Shown piece by piece: positions 1 through 8,165 of a DNA stretch of 64,000 bases; the stretch's first letter is position 1; each line of letters opens with the position of its first letter. Below the pieces are notes generated by a model that saw only the letters and a list, made by a program, of their open reading frames with translations, was not told the DNA's origin and did not search any database. Origin of the DNA: Deltaproteobacteria bacterium (GTDB lineage Bacteria > Desulfobacterota > Desulfobacteria > Desulfobacterales > JAFDMD01); contig JAFDMF010000006.1 in assembly GCA_019306065.1 (NCBI GenBank), positions 36,827 through 100,826 on the forward strand, in the 5' to 3' direction. The position numbers and the translations under genes are program-made.

Positions 1-1
1 G

Positions 2-304
2 GCTCATATGAATCTTGCAAATATAGCAAAAAATACAAAAAAATTTGTAATCGAAGAATGCGATGCTGGGCTTGTAAAACTTATAGTTCCGATATTTGTT
101 CAAAATAAGTTTATAGGTTCCGTAGGAGCATGCGGGCTTATTTTGGAAGACGGAGAGGTAGATACTTTTGCGATTAATATGATAACCGAAATAGAGGAAA
201 AAAAAGCCGAAGAGCTTTCTGCCGGAATAGCTTCGATTTCAAAAAAAAACTTGGAAGAGCTTGCTCAATATATAAAAGCAAGGCTTAAAGCTATTATTAA
301 ATAG
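2..304 (+). CDS. PocR-type ligand-binding domain protein, C-terminal part (5' end outside window)
   Basis: The frame is open from base 2, so the true start lies to the left; the ATG at base 8 is internal. The roughly 100 visible residues look like the C-terminal half of a stand-alone PocR sensory domain: an EECDAGLVK segment, IVPIFV, GSVGACGL, an acidic EDGEVDTF turn and a final helical EELAQYI tail. PocR domains are known as small-molecule sensor modules, often joined to kinases or AraC regulators. Here no output domain follows, so it would act alone or through a partner. The assignment rests on recalled family resemblance; the missing N-terminus prevents a check of domain order. Confidence 0.55.
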   Translation, partial: AHMNLANIAKNTKKFVIEECDAGLVKLIVPIFVQNKFIGSVGACGLILEDGEVDTFAINMITEIEEKKAEELSAGIASISKKNLEELAQYIKARLKAIIK

Positions 305-339
305 TTTCGTAAAAAAACCGAGACAGGTTCAAAAAAAAT

Positions 340-530
340 AATAAAGGAATTTATCGCTTCGCTCGAAATGACAGAAAGGAAGTTTTTTTGTTCCGTCATT
401 TTGACGGATGTTATTTTTACTTGTTATTTCGACGAACGAAGTGATGAGAAATCCCTTAATTAAATTATAAACAGAGGAAATCCCCATCACTAAAATTAGA
501 TACAAAAAGGAATGATTAACAAAGGAGAAC
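340..530. repeat. Composite intergenic repeat with CTTCGCTCG / CGAACGAAG inverted arms
   Basis: The stretch carries a TCGCTTCGCTCGAAATGAC arm near 351-371 and an inverted TTTCGACGAACGAAGTGATG arm near 426-447, followed by an ACAGAGGAAA...AATGATTAA tail. The same modules recur near 17095-17200, 18383-18562, 20698-20750, 36060-36140 and 39760-39830, always outside genes. It could form a long hairpin in RNA. No coding potential is seen. Confidence 0.6.
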
Positions 531-534
531 TATT

Positions 535-927
535 ATGAAAAAAATTATTTCAACTATAATCTTTGCAGCTTCAATATTTATAAGCGCCTCCGTATATGCC
601 GGCGAACCGAACGTATATCATGTTGTTTTGGTAGATTTAAAAGACGGAGTTACAGCACAACAGATTGAAGAGATGACAACCGTAGGCAAAGCGCTTCTTG
701 CAAACATACCCGGAGTTTTGGATATATCAATCAATAAAAAAGCCCGCGAAGATAGAAAAGTTCATATAAAAGATTATGACCTCGGCGTATTGGTAAAGTG
801 GGAAAACAACAAAACAGGCGATATATACGCGCCTCATGTTTTGCATCAAACATTTTTAAAACTTTACAAAGATATGTTTAAAAGCATAAGAGTCATAGAT
901 TTTTACGGAAACGAAAACCCCAAATAA
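535..927 (+). CDS. Secreted stress-responsive alpha/beta barrel (Dabb) protein
   Basis: The 130-residue product starts with a clear signal peptide (basic MKK, hydrophobic core, likely cleavage after A22 in VYAGE). The mature part fits the Dabb family: HVVLVDLKDG at 29-38, the LLANIPGVLD turn, YDLGVLVKWEN, a YAPHVLHQTFLK helix and RVIDFYG at the end. Dabb domains are ferredoxin-like dimers of mostly unknown substrate; a periplasmic form is less common than the cytosolic one. The ATG follows AAAGGAGAACTATT, a good ribosome binding site. A strong hairpin terminator lies directly behind it, so it is probably monocistronic. Confidence 0.75.
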   Translation: MKKIISTIIFAASIFISASVYAGEPNVYHVVLVDLKDGVTAQQIEEMTTVGKALLANIPGVLDISINKKAREDRKVHIKDYDLGVLVKWENNKTGDIYAPHVLHQTFLKLYKDMFKSIRVIDFYGNENPK

Positions 928-932
928 TATAA

Positions 933-975
933 TTTTAACAAAGCCCGTTTTTTCAGCGGGCTTTGTTAAAATTTT
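933..975. terminator. Bidirectional terminator between convergent genes
   Basis: A 15-base stem, TTTTAACAAAGCCCG against CGGGCTTTGTTAAAA, with a short T-rich loop and T runs on either strand. It serves the Dabb gene on plus and overlaps the last codons of the enoyl-CoA hydratase gene on minus. Confidence 0.8.
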
Positions 976-1712
976 TCCGCGGCTTTTTCCAACAACTTTC
1001 TAACTTGTTTATTAAACCAACAGTCAAGAAATATCTCGCTTTTTAGCTTATAATTTTTTTCATACTTATAACAAATCTCTTCAATACGATTCTCTTTTAT
1101 CGCCAAAAATGCGGGCTTATACAATTTTGCAATCTTTGCAATCTTTTCTATGACCGCATCTTCCAATTCTTGAAGAGGATAAATTTCATCTATAAGTCCT
1201 ATCTTTTTCGCTTCGCCAAAAGATATAAATTCTCCCGTATAAATCATTTCTTTAGCCTCTCTATCTCCTACGACCTGCCTTAAAATCATATCCGGCAAAT
1301 AAGGAACCGGCAGTCCGAGTTTCACCTCGTTTAATCCTATCTTTTTATCGTCAAAAGAGGCAAACCTATAATCGCATGCAAGAGCTAATATATTTCCTCC
1401 TGCTACTGCATGGCCGGATAAAACACAGGCGGTAGGCATTAAAATTTTAAAAATATCAAAAGTAACATTATTAAATTTATACAAAAAATCTCTCATTTCA
1501 ACTCTCGAAAGCTCTAACAGACTCGGCAGATCAAGACCTATGCAGAAAAACTTTTCTCCGCCTGCAAGCAAAAGCCCGTCGGCTTCATCTTTGACGGCAT
1601 TCACGGCTTTTGCAAGATCATCTGCAAGCTCGCATGAAATTCCGTTAACAACCCCGTTATTTAATCTTAAAATTGCAATATTTCCGCTCCATTCGGTTAT
1701 AACTTTCGGCAT
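966..1712 (-). CDS. Enoyl-CoA hydratase/isomerase (crotonase) family protein
   Basis: The 248-residue protein has the crotonase fold. Its oxyanion-hole segments are EKFFCIGLDLPSL (53-65) and SGHAVAGGNILA (99-110), and NEVKLGLPVP (128-137) sits where hydratases carry the first catalytic glutamate. The C-terminal half keeps the usual AKEMIYTGEFISFGEAKKIGLIDEIYP pattern. The second catalytic acid position reads VPYLPD with no clear glutamate, which argues for an isomerase or other crotonase activity on an acyl-CoA. A GAGGG ribosome site precedes the ATG. It converges on the Dabb gene and shares the terminator; no operon partner is visible. Confidence 0.75.
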   Translation of the reverse strand: MPKVITEWSGNIAILRLNNGVVNGISCELADDLAKAVNAVKDEADGLLLAGGEKFFCIGLDLPSLLELSRVEMRDFLYKFNNVTFDIFKILMPTACVLSGHAVAGGNILALACDYRFASFDDKKIGLNEVKLGLPVPYLPDMILRQVVGDREAKEMIYTGEFISFGEAKKIGLIDEIYPLQELEDAVIEKIAKIAKLYKPAFLAIKENRIEEICYKYEKNYKLKSEIFLDCWFNKQVRKLLEKAAEKF

Positions 1713-1896
1713 ACGTCCCTCTTTTCAAAGTTAAATTAAAAAGATATTAAAAAAATTTATTTGCTCTTACTTATGCTTAAAATTTTCAAAAGCGGCGGCT
1801 TTTTGACTGCAACCGCACGGATAATAATATAACTGTCTTTTTCAAAAACCGTAGGCATTATTAGGCATTATAATGCTCCTCATAACATAAAAACGG

Positions 1897-1921
1897 TAGA
1901 GCCATTGCATGCAACCTCTCC
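1897..1921. repeat. Degenerate copy of the GTTGCATGCAAC palindrome
   Basis: TTGCATGCAA is intact at 1905-1914, with decayed outer arms (TAGAGCCA / CCTCTCCA). It is followed by the ACTTTGCAACTTTGTAT tail seen beside other copies. Confidence 0.7.
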
Positions 1922-1959
1922 ACTTTGCAACTTTGTATATTAATAATTTATTCTTCTTA

Positions 1960-2790
1960 TTAAGATAATTCTTCTATAATAATATTTGCCGTATTAATCA
2001 AAGAATTTGCCGTTAAATTTAAAAAAGGATAAATATCCCCTTTATCCGCTTTATTTAAAGCCGTAAGATATTGTCTACGATTTTCGGTTTTAATAATTGC
2101 CATAGGATATTTTTGTTTCATTAAAATCAGATTCGTCAAAATCCGCGCTCCTCTACCGTTGCCGTCGTCAAACGGATGTATTCTTACCATATTATAATGA
2201 GCTGCGGAACTTAAAATTATGGGATGTATTTTGTCAATATTGTCGTTAATAAACCTGCATAAGATTTCCATTTCATCCGCCACATAAATAGGATCCGTAT
2301 AAAAATGAATTGTTCCGTCCATTTGTAAAACATGATTCGGCAAAGTTTTATATTTTCCCGGGGATGCCGGTTTTTGAATTCTTTTACCATGTTCGTCCAT
2401 TGCGGACGTCCGTTTTACTCCGAATAAAAGCAAAGCGTTTATCTCTTTTATCAGGCTTTGAGTTACAAGGCGCTTATCTGTTATTACGTCGTAAAGCAGA
2501 TTTATTGCTTCGGAATGATTTTTGGCGTCTATAAAATCTTTAAAAGGCTTGCCTTCTACGGTTAATCCTTCTTTTAAAAAAAATAAGGTTTCGCCCATTG
2601 TAAGAGAACTTCCCTCTATTGCATTGGAATTATATGTCCAATCAATGCGCAGCTTTTCTTGAAGCGCCGCCATGCGCTCTTTTTGCAAGGACTTTTTATT
2701 ATCGATTTGGATTTTCAAACTGTCCGCAGTCTCTAATAGTTTTTTTATACCCGCCGAAATTTTTTTTAAATCGTAATAGTTATATTGCAT
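1960..2790 (-). CDS. Fic family protein (predicted AMPylator, class II)
   Basis: The 276-residue product has the Fic core motif HPFDDGNGRGAR at 205-216, matching HPFx(D/E)GNGRxxR with every catalytic residue present, so nucleotide transfer (usually AMP) to a target hydroxyl is expected. Upstream, SNAIEG (55-60) matches the S/TxxxE(G/N) inhibitory helix, placing it in class II, where the helix precedes the Fic domain and self-restrains activity. The N-terminal 50 residues form a basic helical region. It is the last gene of the nadK-lnt-ampG-fic run, 3 bases behind the permease gene, so it is probably cotranscribed. The target is unknown. Confidence 0.85.
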   Translation of the reverse strand: MQYNYYDLKKISAGIKKLLETADSLKIQIDNKKSLQKERMAALQEKLRIDWTYNSNAIEGSSLTMGETLFFLKEGLTVEGKPFKDFIDAKNHSEAINLLYDVITDKRLVTQSLIKEINALLLFGVKRTSAMDEHGKRIQKPASPGKYKTLPNHVLQMDGTIHFYTDPIYVADEMEILCRFINDNIDKIHPIILSSAAHYNMVRIHPFDDGNGRGARILTNLILMKQKYPMAIIKTENRRQYLTALNKADKGDIYPFLNLTANSLINTANIIIEELS

Positions 2791-2793
2791 AAT

Positions 2794-4017
2794 TTACAAA
2801 TCCGCTTTTGTTTTTTGGGTAGCGGGCATAACTTTAAACAAAATAATCATACCCGGAATTGCGGCAACGGCGCATAATATAAAAAAGGTTTCCCAGCCGA
2901 GAAGCTCGGCGAAAATTCCGGTAGGAGCGGATAAAACGACTCTTGGTATTCCCATAAGGCTCGTTAATAAAGCATATTGAGTAGCGGTAAATTTTCTATT
3001 TGTAATGCTTGCCATAAAAGCCGCATAAGCCGCGGTTCCCATCCCGCCCGTAAGATTTTCAAAGGCTATTACCGCGGCAAGTAAAAAAGGTAAATTGCCT
3101 ACCGCGGCAAGAAGCGCAAAACCGGCGGTTGATAAAGCCTGTAAAAATCCGAATATCCATAACGCCCTTCTTATGCTAACCTTAAGCATTATAACGCCGC
3201 CTATTAACCCGCCCGCTATGGTAGCCCATGTTCCGAACATTTTAACTATTGTTCCTATCTGGCTTTTTGTAAAACCTATATCAAGATAAAAATATGTGGT
3301 TATGCCGGAAGCCATAGTATCTCCGATCTTATAAAGAAGTATAAACGCCAGTATAGGCAGCGCCAAATCGCGGGAAAAATAATCTTTTAACGGCTCTATT
3401 ACTGATTCTTTAAGGGTTTTGGGCATTCCTTGCGCGACTTTAGGTTCCGGACTTAACAGAGTGGTTATTATACCCGGAAGCATACATAATCCCATTATAA
3501 AATAAACCTTTTGAAACGTAAAATGATCCGACATTATCAAACCGCCTCCGGATGCAAGCAACATTCCAAGTCTGTATCCGTTTACATATAAAGAGGAGCC
3601 TAACCCAAGCTCCTTATCCGATAAATCTTCTCTTCTGTAAGCGTCTGTTACTATATCTTGAGAAGCGCTGAAAAATGCGGTTATAAAAGCGGCGCAAGCG
3701 GTAAGCAAAGGAGAAGTTCCCGGATTTGTAAATCCGAGAAATATAATAGACGCCGCAAGAAATATCTGAAACAAAAGAAGCCAGCCTCTTCTTCTGCCGA
3801 AAAATTTAATTGCGTATCTATCCGAAAAAGGAGCCCATAAAAATTTCAAAGTATATGGCAGCCCTATTAAACTTACCATACCTACCATCTTAATATCCAC
3901 ATTTTCCTGCTGCATCCAAGCCTGAAGCAAAGAAAGGGTCAACAATAAAGGAAGCCCGCAAGAAAAGCCCATTACAAAGGCTCTTAACATCTTTTTGGAA
4001 AGTATCTGTTTTATCAT
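2794..4017 (-). CDS. ampG: AmpG-like muropeptide permease (MFS)
   Basis: A 407-residue major facilitator protein with about 12 membrane segments. The start (GFSCGLPLLLTLSLLQAWM), LIGLPYTLKFLWAPFSDRY after helix 2, the RRRGW cytoplasmic loop and FFSASQDIVTDAYRRE are typical of AmpG, which imports GlcNAc-anhydroMurNAc peptides for cell-wall recycling. It is shorter than the 14-helix E. coli protein, as in many other phyla. It lies 17 bases behind lnt and 3 bases ahead of fic. NagZ (49.6 kb) and NamZ (40 kb) in the same window support peptidoglycan recycling, although other MFS substrates remain possible. Confidence 0.75.
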   Translation of the reverse strand: MIKQILSKKMLRAFVMGFSCGLPLLLTLSLLQAWMQQENVDIKMVGMVSLIGLPYTLKFLWAPFSDRYAIKFFGRRRGWLLLFQIFLAASIIFLGFTNPGTSPLLTACAAFITAFFSASQDIVTDAYRREDLSDKELGLGSSLYVNGYRLGMLLASGGGLIMSDHFTFQKVYFIMGLCMLPGIITTLLSPEPKVAQGMPKTLKESVIEPLKDYFSRDLALPILAFILLYKIGDTMASGITTYFYLDIGFTKSQIGTIVKMFGTWATIAGGLIGGVIMLKVSIRRALWIFGFLQALSTAGFALLAAVGNLPFLLAAVIAFENLTGGMGTAAYAAFMASITNRKFTATQYALLTSLMGIPRVVLSAPTGIFAELLGWETFFILCAVAAIPGMIILFKVMPATQKTKADL

Positions 4018-4034
4018 TTAATTAACTGCCGATG

Positions 4035-5606
4035 TTACCTCGTCACTCTTTTATTTTGTTTAAGTTCAAGGCGAATAAAAATTCGGTATATTATGCAAAC
4101 AAAGGAGATAAACGCGCATAAAAGCGCAAATACATCGCCATATTTTGTATAAAAGGTTTTTTGGACCAATATAGGAATATTATACTCCTTTAAGGCTTCG
4201 GTAAATAGCGGAGTCGTTCCTGTTATACTGCCGTCCGGATATATTGCTCCGCTTATTCCGGTATTTGCACATCTAACTATTGCCCTTTTATTTTCTATAG
4301 CTCGAAATACCGCCATATTAAAATGCTGAAAAGGCGCCGGCGTATCTCCGAACCATGTATCGTTTGTAATATTTATTATAAAATCCGCATCCTGTTTTAC
4401 AATCTTTCTTGCAAGATTCGGAAATATTATCTCAAAGCATATTTGAGCTCCTATTTTATGGTTATTCCAATCCAATGTTTTCCCTTTTTTACCCCGGGCA
4501 AAATCCTCTCCTGTTCCGGCTATCTTTCTTATAAACGGAAACCATTTTCCAAAAGGAACATATTCTCCGAAAGGAACCAGCTTTGCTTTATCGTATCTGC
4601 CGGCGCTTCTACCGTTTTTTTCAATAAGATATGCGCTGTTATATAAGGCGCCGTCCTCGTCCGAGGAATAAGGCGCTCCTATTAAAAAATCGGTTTGCAT
4701 ATAAATTATAAATCTTTTAATTCTGTTTAAAAAATGCTCTTTACTGTTTAAAAAATACGGAAGAGCTGCCTCCGGCCAAACTATTAATTCATTCTTTTTA
4801 TCTTTTAGCTCGGCAGACATATCAATATATTTTTGGGTGGTAGCGTTAAAAAACTCTTTGTTCCATTTTATTCTCTGATCGATATTTCCCTGAACTATTG
4901 CAATTTTAACCTTTCCGGCGTCCGTAATCTTATTTTGAGTTTTATCAATAACCGATACCCCGTATAGCAGCGTAAATATTAAAAGAAAAGCGGTTAACGC
5001 GCAAGATGAGAACAGACTTTTTTTTAAAGTAGAATCTTTATCGGCAGTATAATAATATATAAGATAAATAAAATAGTTTGCAGATATTATTATAAAAGAT
5101 ATTCCATATACCCCGAATATATCGGAAATCTGGATTAAAGGCAGAAATTTAGCCTGTGAATATCCTATAATTCCCCAAGAAAAACCAAAACCTCGAACAT
5201 ATTCAAGACTTGTCCATAAAGCCGGTATAAATAAAAACGAAAACCGATTTTTTAAAGAAAACAAAGATGCAAAACCTGCAAATAAAGCCGGATATAACGC
5301 CAAATATGCGGAAAGTAAAAAGAGAATTCCTACGGATTGATACAAAGGAACGCCTCCGTAATAATCCATAGTATATATTAACCAGTATAAGCAGGATAAA
5401 AAATGTATTATGCCTGTTATAAAGCCGAGTTTAAAACTTTGAAAAAAATCGGAATCTTTTATTGCAAACAAAAGCGGCGCAACTGCAAACCATGCAAATA
5501 AGGAGGCATTTTCGCCAAGCAAAGCAATGGTTAAAAAAATACCGGAAGTTAAAGCCGCAAATATGCTAATAGTAGGAAGCAAAATTATATTTCTCCGCCG
5601 CTCCAA
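4035..5606 (-). CDS. lnt: Apolipoprotein N-acyltransferase
   Basis: The 523-residue enzyme would add the third acyl chain to lipoproteins at the periplasmic face of the inner membrane. Six to seven membrane helices occupy about 1-220, then a nitrilase-fold domain carries the catalytic triad: E279 (VWPEAALP), K340 (YDKAKLVPFGEYVPF) and C390 (AQICFE). A last helix lies near the C-terminus. The start is a TTG that overlaps nadK by 22 bases; no strong Shine-Dalgarno precedes it, so translation probably depends on coupling to nadK, and an internal TTG is possible. The product is evidence for a diderm envelope. Confidence 0.93.
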   Translation of the reverse strand: MERRRNIILLPTISIFAALTSGIFLTIALLGENASLFAWFAVAPLLFAIKDSDFFQSFKLGFITGIIHFLSCLYWLIYTMDYYGGVPLYQSVGILFLLSAYLALYPALFAGFASLFSLKNRFSFLFIPALWTSLEYVRGFGFSWGIIGYSQAKFLPLIQISDIFGVYGISFIIISANYFIYLIYYYTADKDSTLKKSLFSSCALTAFLLIFTLLYGVSVIDKTQNKITDAGKVKIAIVQGNIDQRIKWNKEFFNATTQKYIDMSAELKDKKNELIVWPEAALPYFLNSKEHFLNRIKRFIIYMQTDFLIGAPYSSDEDGALYNSAYLIEKNGRSAGRYDKAKLVPFGEYVPFGKWFPFIRKIAGTGEDFARGKKGKTLDWNNHKIGAQICFEIIFPNLARKIVKQDADFIINITNDTWFGDTPAPFQHFNMAVFRAIENKRAIVRCANTGISGAIYPDGSITGTTPLFTEALKEYNIPILVQKTFYTKYGDVFALLCAFISFVCIIYRIFIRLELKQNKRVTR

Positions 5607-6418
5607 TTCAGTTTTGTTTTTAAAACGTCATAATAATTTAGCCCCGGCAAAGTTATCATGTTTACAAAAGTTTTACTTTTGGATATCGAAACAATATCTG
5701 CGTCCAAAAGCTTAAAACCCTCTTGCCCGTCAAATGTAAGCATAATATCGGAAACCCCTTTTTCAAGCCTAATTTTTATAGCCGATTTATCCGGTATTAT
5801 TAAAGGTCTGTTTGTAAGAGTAAACGGGCATATAGGAGTTATTATTATTACCGGAGCCTCGGGATGTATAACCGGACCTCCCGCGGCAAGCGAATAAGCG
5901 GTGGAGCCTGTGGGAGTGGCTATTATAAGTCCGTCTCCTCTGTATATTGTAAGAAAACTATCGTCTATCCAAGTATGAATGTTAGATAATCTTGCAAGCG
6001 CCCCTTTATTTATAACAGCATCGTTTAAAACCATTCTCGAAGCTATTACTTCGGTATTTCTTATAATCTCTACCGATAAAGCGGCTCTTTGCTCAATCTT
6101 AAATCTGTTTTCAACTACCGCTTCAACTGCGGCAAATAAATCAGCCTCGTTAGTTTCCGCAAGAAAGCCCAGTCTGCCGAATTTTATTCCCAATATAGGT
6201 ATGCCAGAATATTTTGCCCATCTAACTGCTCGTAAAAAAGTGCCGTCTCCGCCAAGCGCAAATATTGCAAAAAGCTCCCCTGCCGCAAGAGGTTGTTCCT
6301 CGTTTTGCCTGGCATAACTAACTTCTATACCTTTCTTATTAAGCCAATTACAAAGTTCATCAGCTTTTGCAAGCGCTTTTGCGTCGGTTTTTACCGCGAG
6401 TCCGACTTTTAATTTCAC
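5585..6418 (-). CDS. nadK: NAD kinase
   Basis: The 277-residue protein makes NADP from NAD and ATP. Diagnostic motifs are GGDGTFLRAVR (56-66), NDAVI in mid-protein and GSTAYSLAAGGPVIHP. The length is normal. The start codon is GTG at 6418 and forms a GTGA overlap with the stop of a decayed upstream reading frame, so its translation may have been coupled to that gene. The 3' end overlaps lnt by 22 bases. It heads the intact part of a nadK-lnt-ampG-fic cluster. Confidence 0.93.
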   Translation of the reverse strand: MKLKVGLAVKTDAKALAKADELCNWLNKKGIEVSYARQNEEQPLAAGELFAIFALGGDGTFLRAVRWAKYSGIPILGIKFGRLGFLAETNEADLFAAVEAVVENRFKIEQRAALSVEIIRNTEVIASRMVLNDAVINKGALARLSNIHTWIDDSFLTIYRGDGLIIATPTGSTAYSLAAGGPVIHPEAPVIIITPICPFTLTNRPLIIPDKSAIKIRLEKGVSDIMLTFDGQEGFKLLDADIVSISKSKTFVNMITLPGLNYYDVLKTKLNWSGGEI

Positions 6419-6645
6419 TTGTAATTTATCCTTCTTTTAATGCCATACCCTTTTGTTTCCCCCCTGCGATGCTCTGCAAGGGCTTCGGAGACGAGTTAAG
6501 ATAATAGGTTGCCGGAGTTTGTAAATAGTTTATTCCAACATTTTTCGGATTCCATTTCCGCAAGCATCCACCCGCCAATCAAATCCTGATCAGTCATAGA
6601 AAGCCGCAAGGCTTTATCAAAAGCTTCTTGAAGCAGCGTAGCCAT
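6415..6645 (-). pseudogene. Antitoxin-like small gene interrupted by an in-frame TAA
   Basis: From the ATG at 6645, which has an AAAGGAATGG ribosome site, 49 codons encode an acidic helical peptide starting MATLLQEAFDKALRL and including GGWMLAEMESEKCWNKLF. A TAA at 6498-6496 interrupts it. The same frame then continues with LVSEALAEHRRGETKGYG and ends in a TGA that overlaps the nadK GTG start. The combined sequence resembles small antitoxin-like proteins that run WDxLFxxSxxLLxxLAxEALAExRxGxT, so the tail belongs to the gene and the TAA is a nonsense mutation. No toxin partner is visible. Family placement is from memory and moderate. Confidence 0.6.
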
Positions 6646-6733
6646 AATAACCATTCCTTTTTATAATAAAATGTCGGCTATTATATGATACGCCCTTTAA
6701 AAATCAACCTTTAATTGAGGAGAAATACAAAGT

Positions 6734-6759
6734 AAAGACATTGCATATAACGTCTCTAT
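6734..6759. repeat. Decayed copy of the GTTGCATGCAAC palindrome
   Basis: AAGACATTGCATATAACGTC is a variant with three changed bases in the core, still followed by TCTA. It lies in the divergent intergenic region between the antitoxin-like remnant and the amidohydrolase gene. Nothing else is recognised between 6655 and 6860. Confidence 0.55.
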
Positions 6760-6875
6760 CGCCTTTCATATCTTACGATTAAAAAATCCCTCCCCCTTTC
6801 CTCCTCTCTTCTTGCAAAAAAACCGTAAAAGAAGTATCTCCGAACAAAACTGCTATATAAAAAAAGGAGATTGTT

Positions 6876-7718
6876 TTGATCATAGACTTTCATACTCACA
6901 TCTTCCCTAATGCCATAAGAGAAAATAAAGAAAAATATTTTAAAAAGGAACCTGCTTTTAAACTTTTATATCAAAGCCCCAATGCAAAAATGGCTGGAGC
7001 CGACGAGCTTATAACCGATATGAACAAGGCAAAAGTCAATATATCAGTTATTTTCGGTTTTCCTTGGAAAGATATGGAACTAACAAAAATGCACAACGAC
7101 TATATTATAGAATCGGTTAAAAAATATAAAAACAGACTTTGCGGGTTTGCATGTTTTGATATGTATAATTCAAACGGCTGCAAAGAGGCTCAAAGATGCG
7201 TAGAAGCCGGTTTGTCCGGAGTAGGAGAGCTTGCCTGTTACGAATCCGAATTAGACAATAACGTCATAAATAAACTTAAACCTACCGCTCGGTTTTGCAA
7301 AGATAAAGATATTGCGATGATGATTCATACAAACGAACCGATAGGGCATCAATATCCGGGTAAAATAAAGATGACATTAAGCCAGATATACAATTTGGCA
7401 AAAAATTTTTCCGAAAATAAAATTATTCTTGCCCATTGGGGAGGAGGAATCTTTTTTTATAATCTTTGCAAAAAAGAGACAAAAGATATATTAAAAAATA
7501 TCTATTTCGATACCGCTGCCTCTCCTTTTCTTTACGACGACAAAATATATAAAAGCGCTGTTGATATAATAGGATCCGAAAAAATCTTATTTGGCACCGA
7601 TTATCCGTTATTAAAGGCTCAAAGATACTTTAAAGAGATAAACAGCGCGGAATTATCCGAAAAAGATATTAAAAATATATTAGGAGATAATGCGGCGGCG
7701 CTAATAAAAGGGATATAA
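6876..7718 (+). CDS. Amidohydrolase-2 family TIM-barrel metal hydrolase
   Basis: The 280-residue protein carries the metal-binding pattern of the family: IDFHTHIFP at the N-terminus (2-10), IHTNEP, LAHWGGG and FGTDYP near the C-terminus. Such enzymes hydrolyse or decarboxylate cyclic and aromatic substrates, as in the 2-amino-3-carboxymuconate semialdehyde decarboxylase superfamily; this sequence does not fix the substrate. The start is a TTG at 6876, 5 bases behind a strong AAGGAGA site, with no usable ATG nearby. It stands alone. A second, longer amidohydrolase of the same superfamily occurs at 62.0-63.2 kb. Confidence 0.8.
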   Translation: MIIDFHTHIFPNAIRENKEKYFKKEPAFKLLYQSPNAKMAGADELITDMNKAKVNISVIFGFPWKDMELTKMHNDYIIESVKKYKNRLCGFACFDMYNSNGCKEAQRCVEAGLSGVGELACYESELDNNVINKLKPTARFCKDKDIAMMIHTNEPIGHQYPGKIKMTLSQIYNLAKNFSENKIILAHWGGGIFFYNLCKKETKDILKNIYFDTAASPFLYDDKIYKSAVDIIGSEKILFGTDYPLLKAQRYFKEINSAELSEKDIKNILGDNAAALIKGI

Positions 7719-8165
7719 AAAGGTTATTTGTTTAATGAATTTATCAATTTTCGCCTGAAATCCGGCATTGCAAATCAACAATTGATAATTGGAAGTCTGC
7801 TTTACTGATTTTGAGTCTGAAATTGATAATTACAAAGCTGCAACAGGTAATTGCCGCGTTGAAATATATAATTGCAATTTTGCAGTTAAAAATTATCGGA
7901 ATTTATCAATCGTTTCAAACATTAACGACGGCTTTTTATAAAATAAAACGTTTCAACGCTTCTTACATGTCTTTTTTATTTAATACGAAAAATTAAAAAA
8001 TAACATTGGAAACAATAAAAATTTTCGGTATAAAATTATTACCGGTTATATCTAAATGTAGTTGAAAGATACAGAGTAACAAAGTTGGGAAGAACTTTAT
8101 AGGAATTTTTATGATAGCCTATCGGTTAATCACAGTGCAGACAATTAAAACGGATTGGCATAAAC
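7719..8165. other. 447-base intergenic region
   Basis: A run near 7770-7870 repeats short TTGATAATT / AATTGCAATTTTGCAGTT units. GATACAGAGTAACAAAGTTGG at 8070-8090 matches a tail module found near 42090 and 57590. A 61-codon open frame at 7811-7996 is low-complexity and not credible. No promoter or RNA gene is recognised with confidence. Confidence 0.5.

Noticed and set aside
7811..7996. 61-codon open frame in the gap before the NtrY-like gene
   Set aside because: Low-complexity I/L/K text made by short AATTGC/TTGATAA repeats, no ribosome site, no family.
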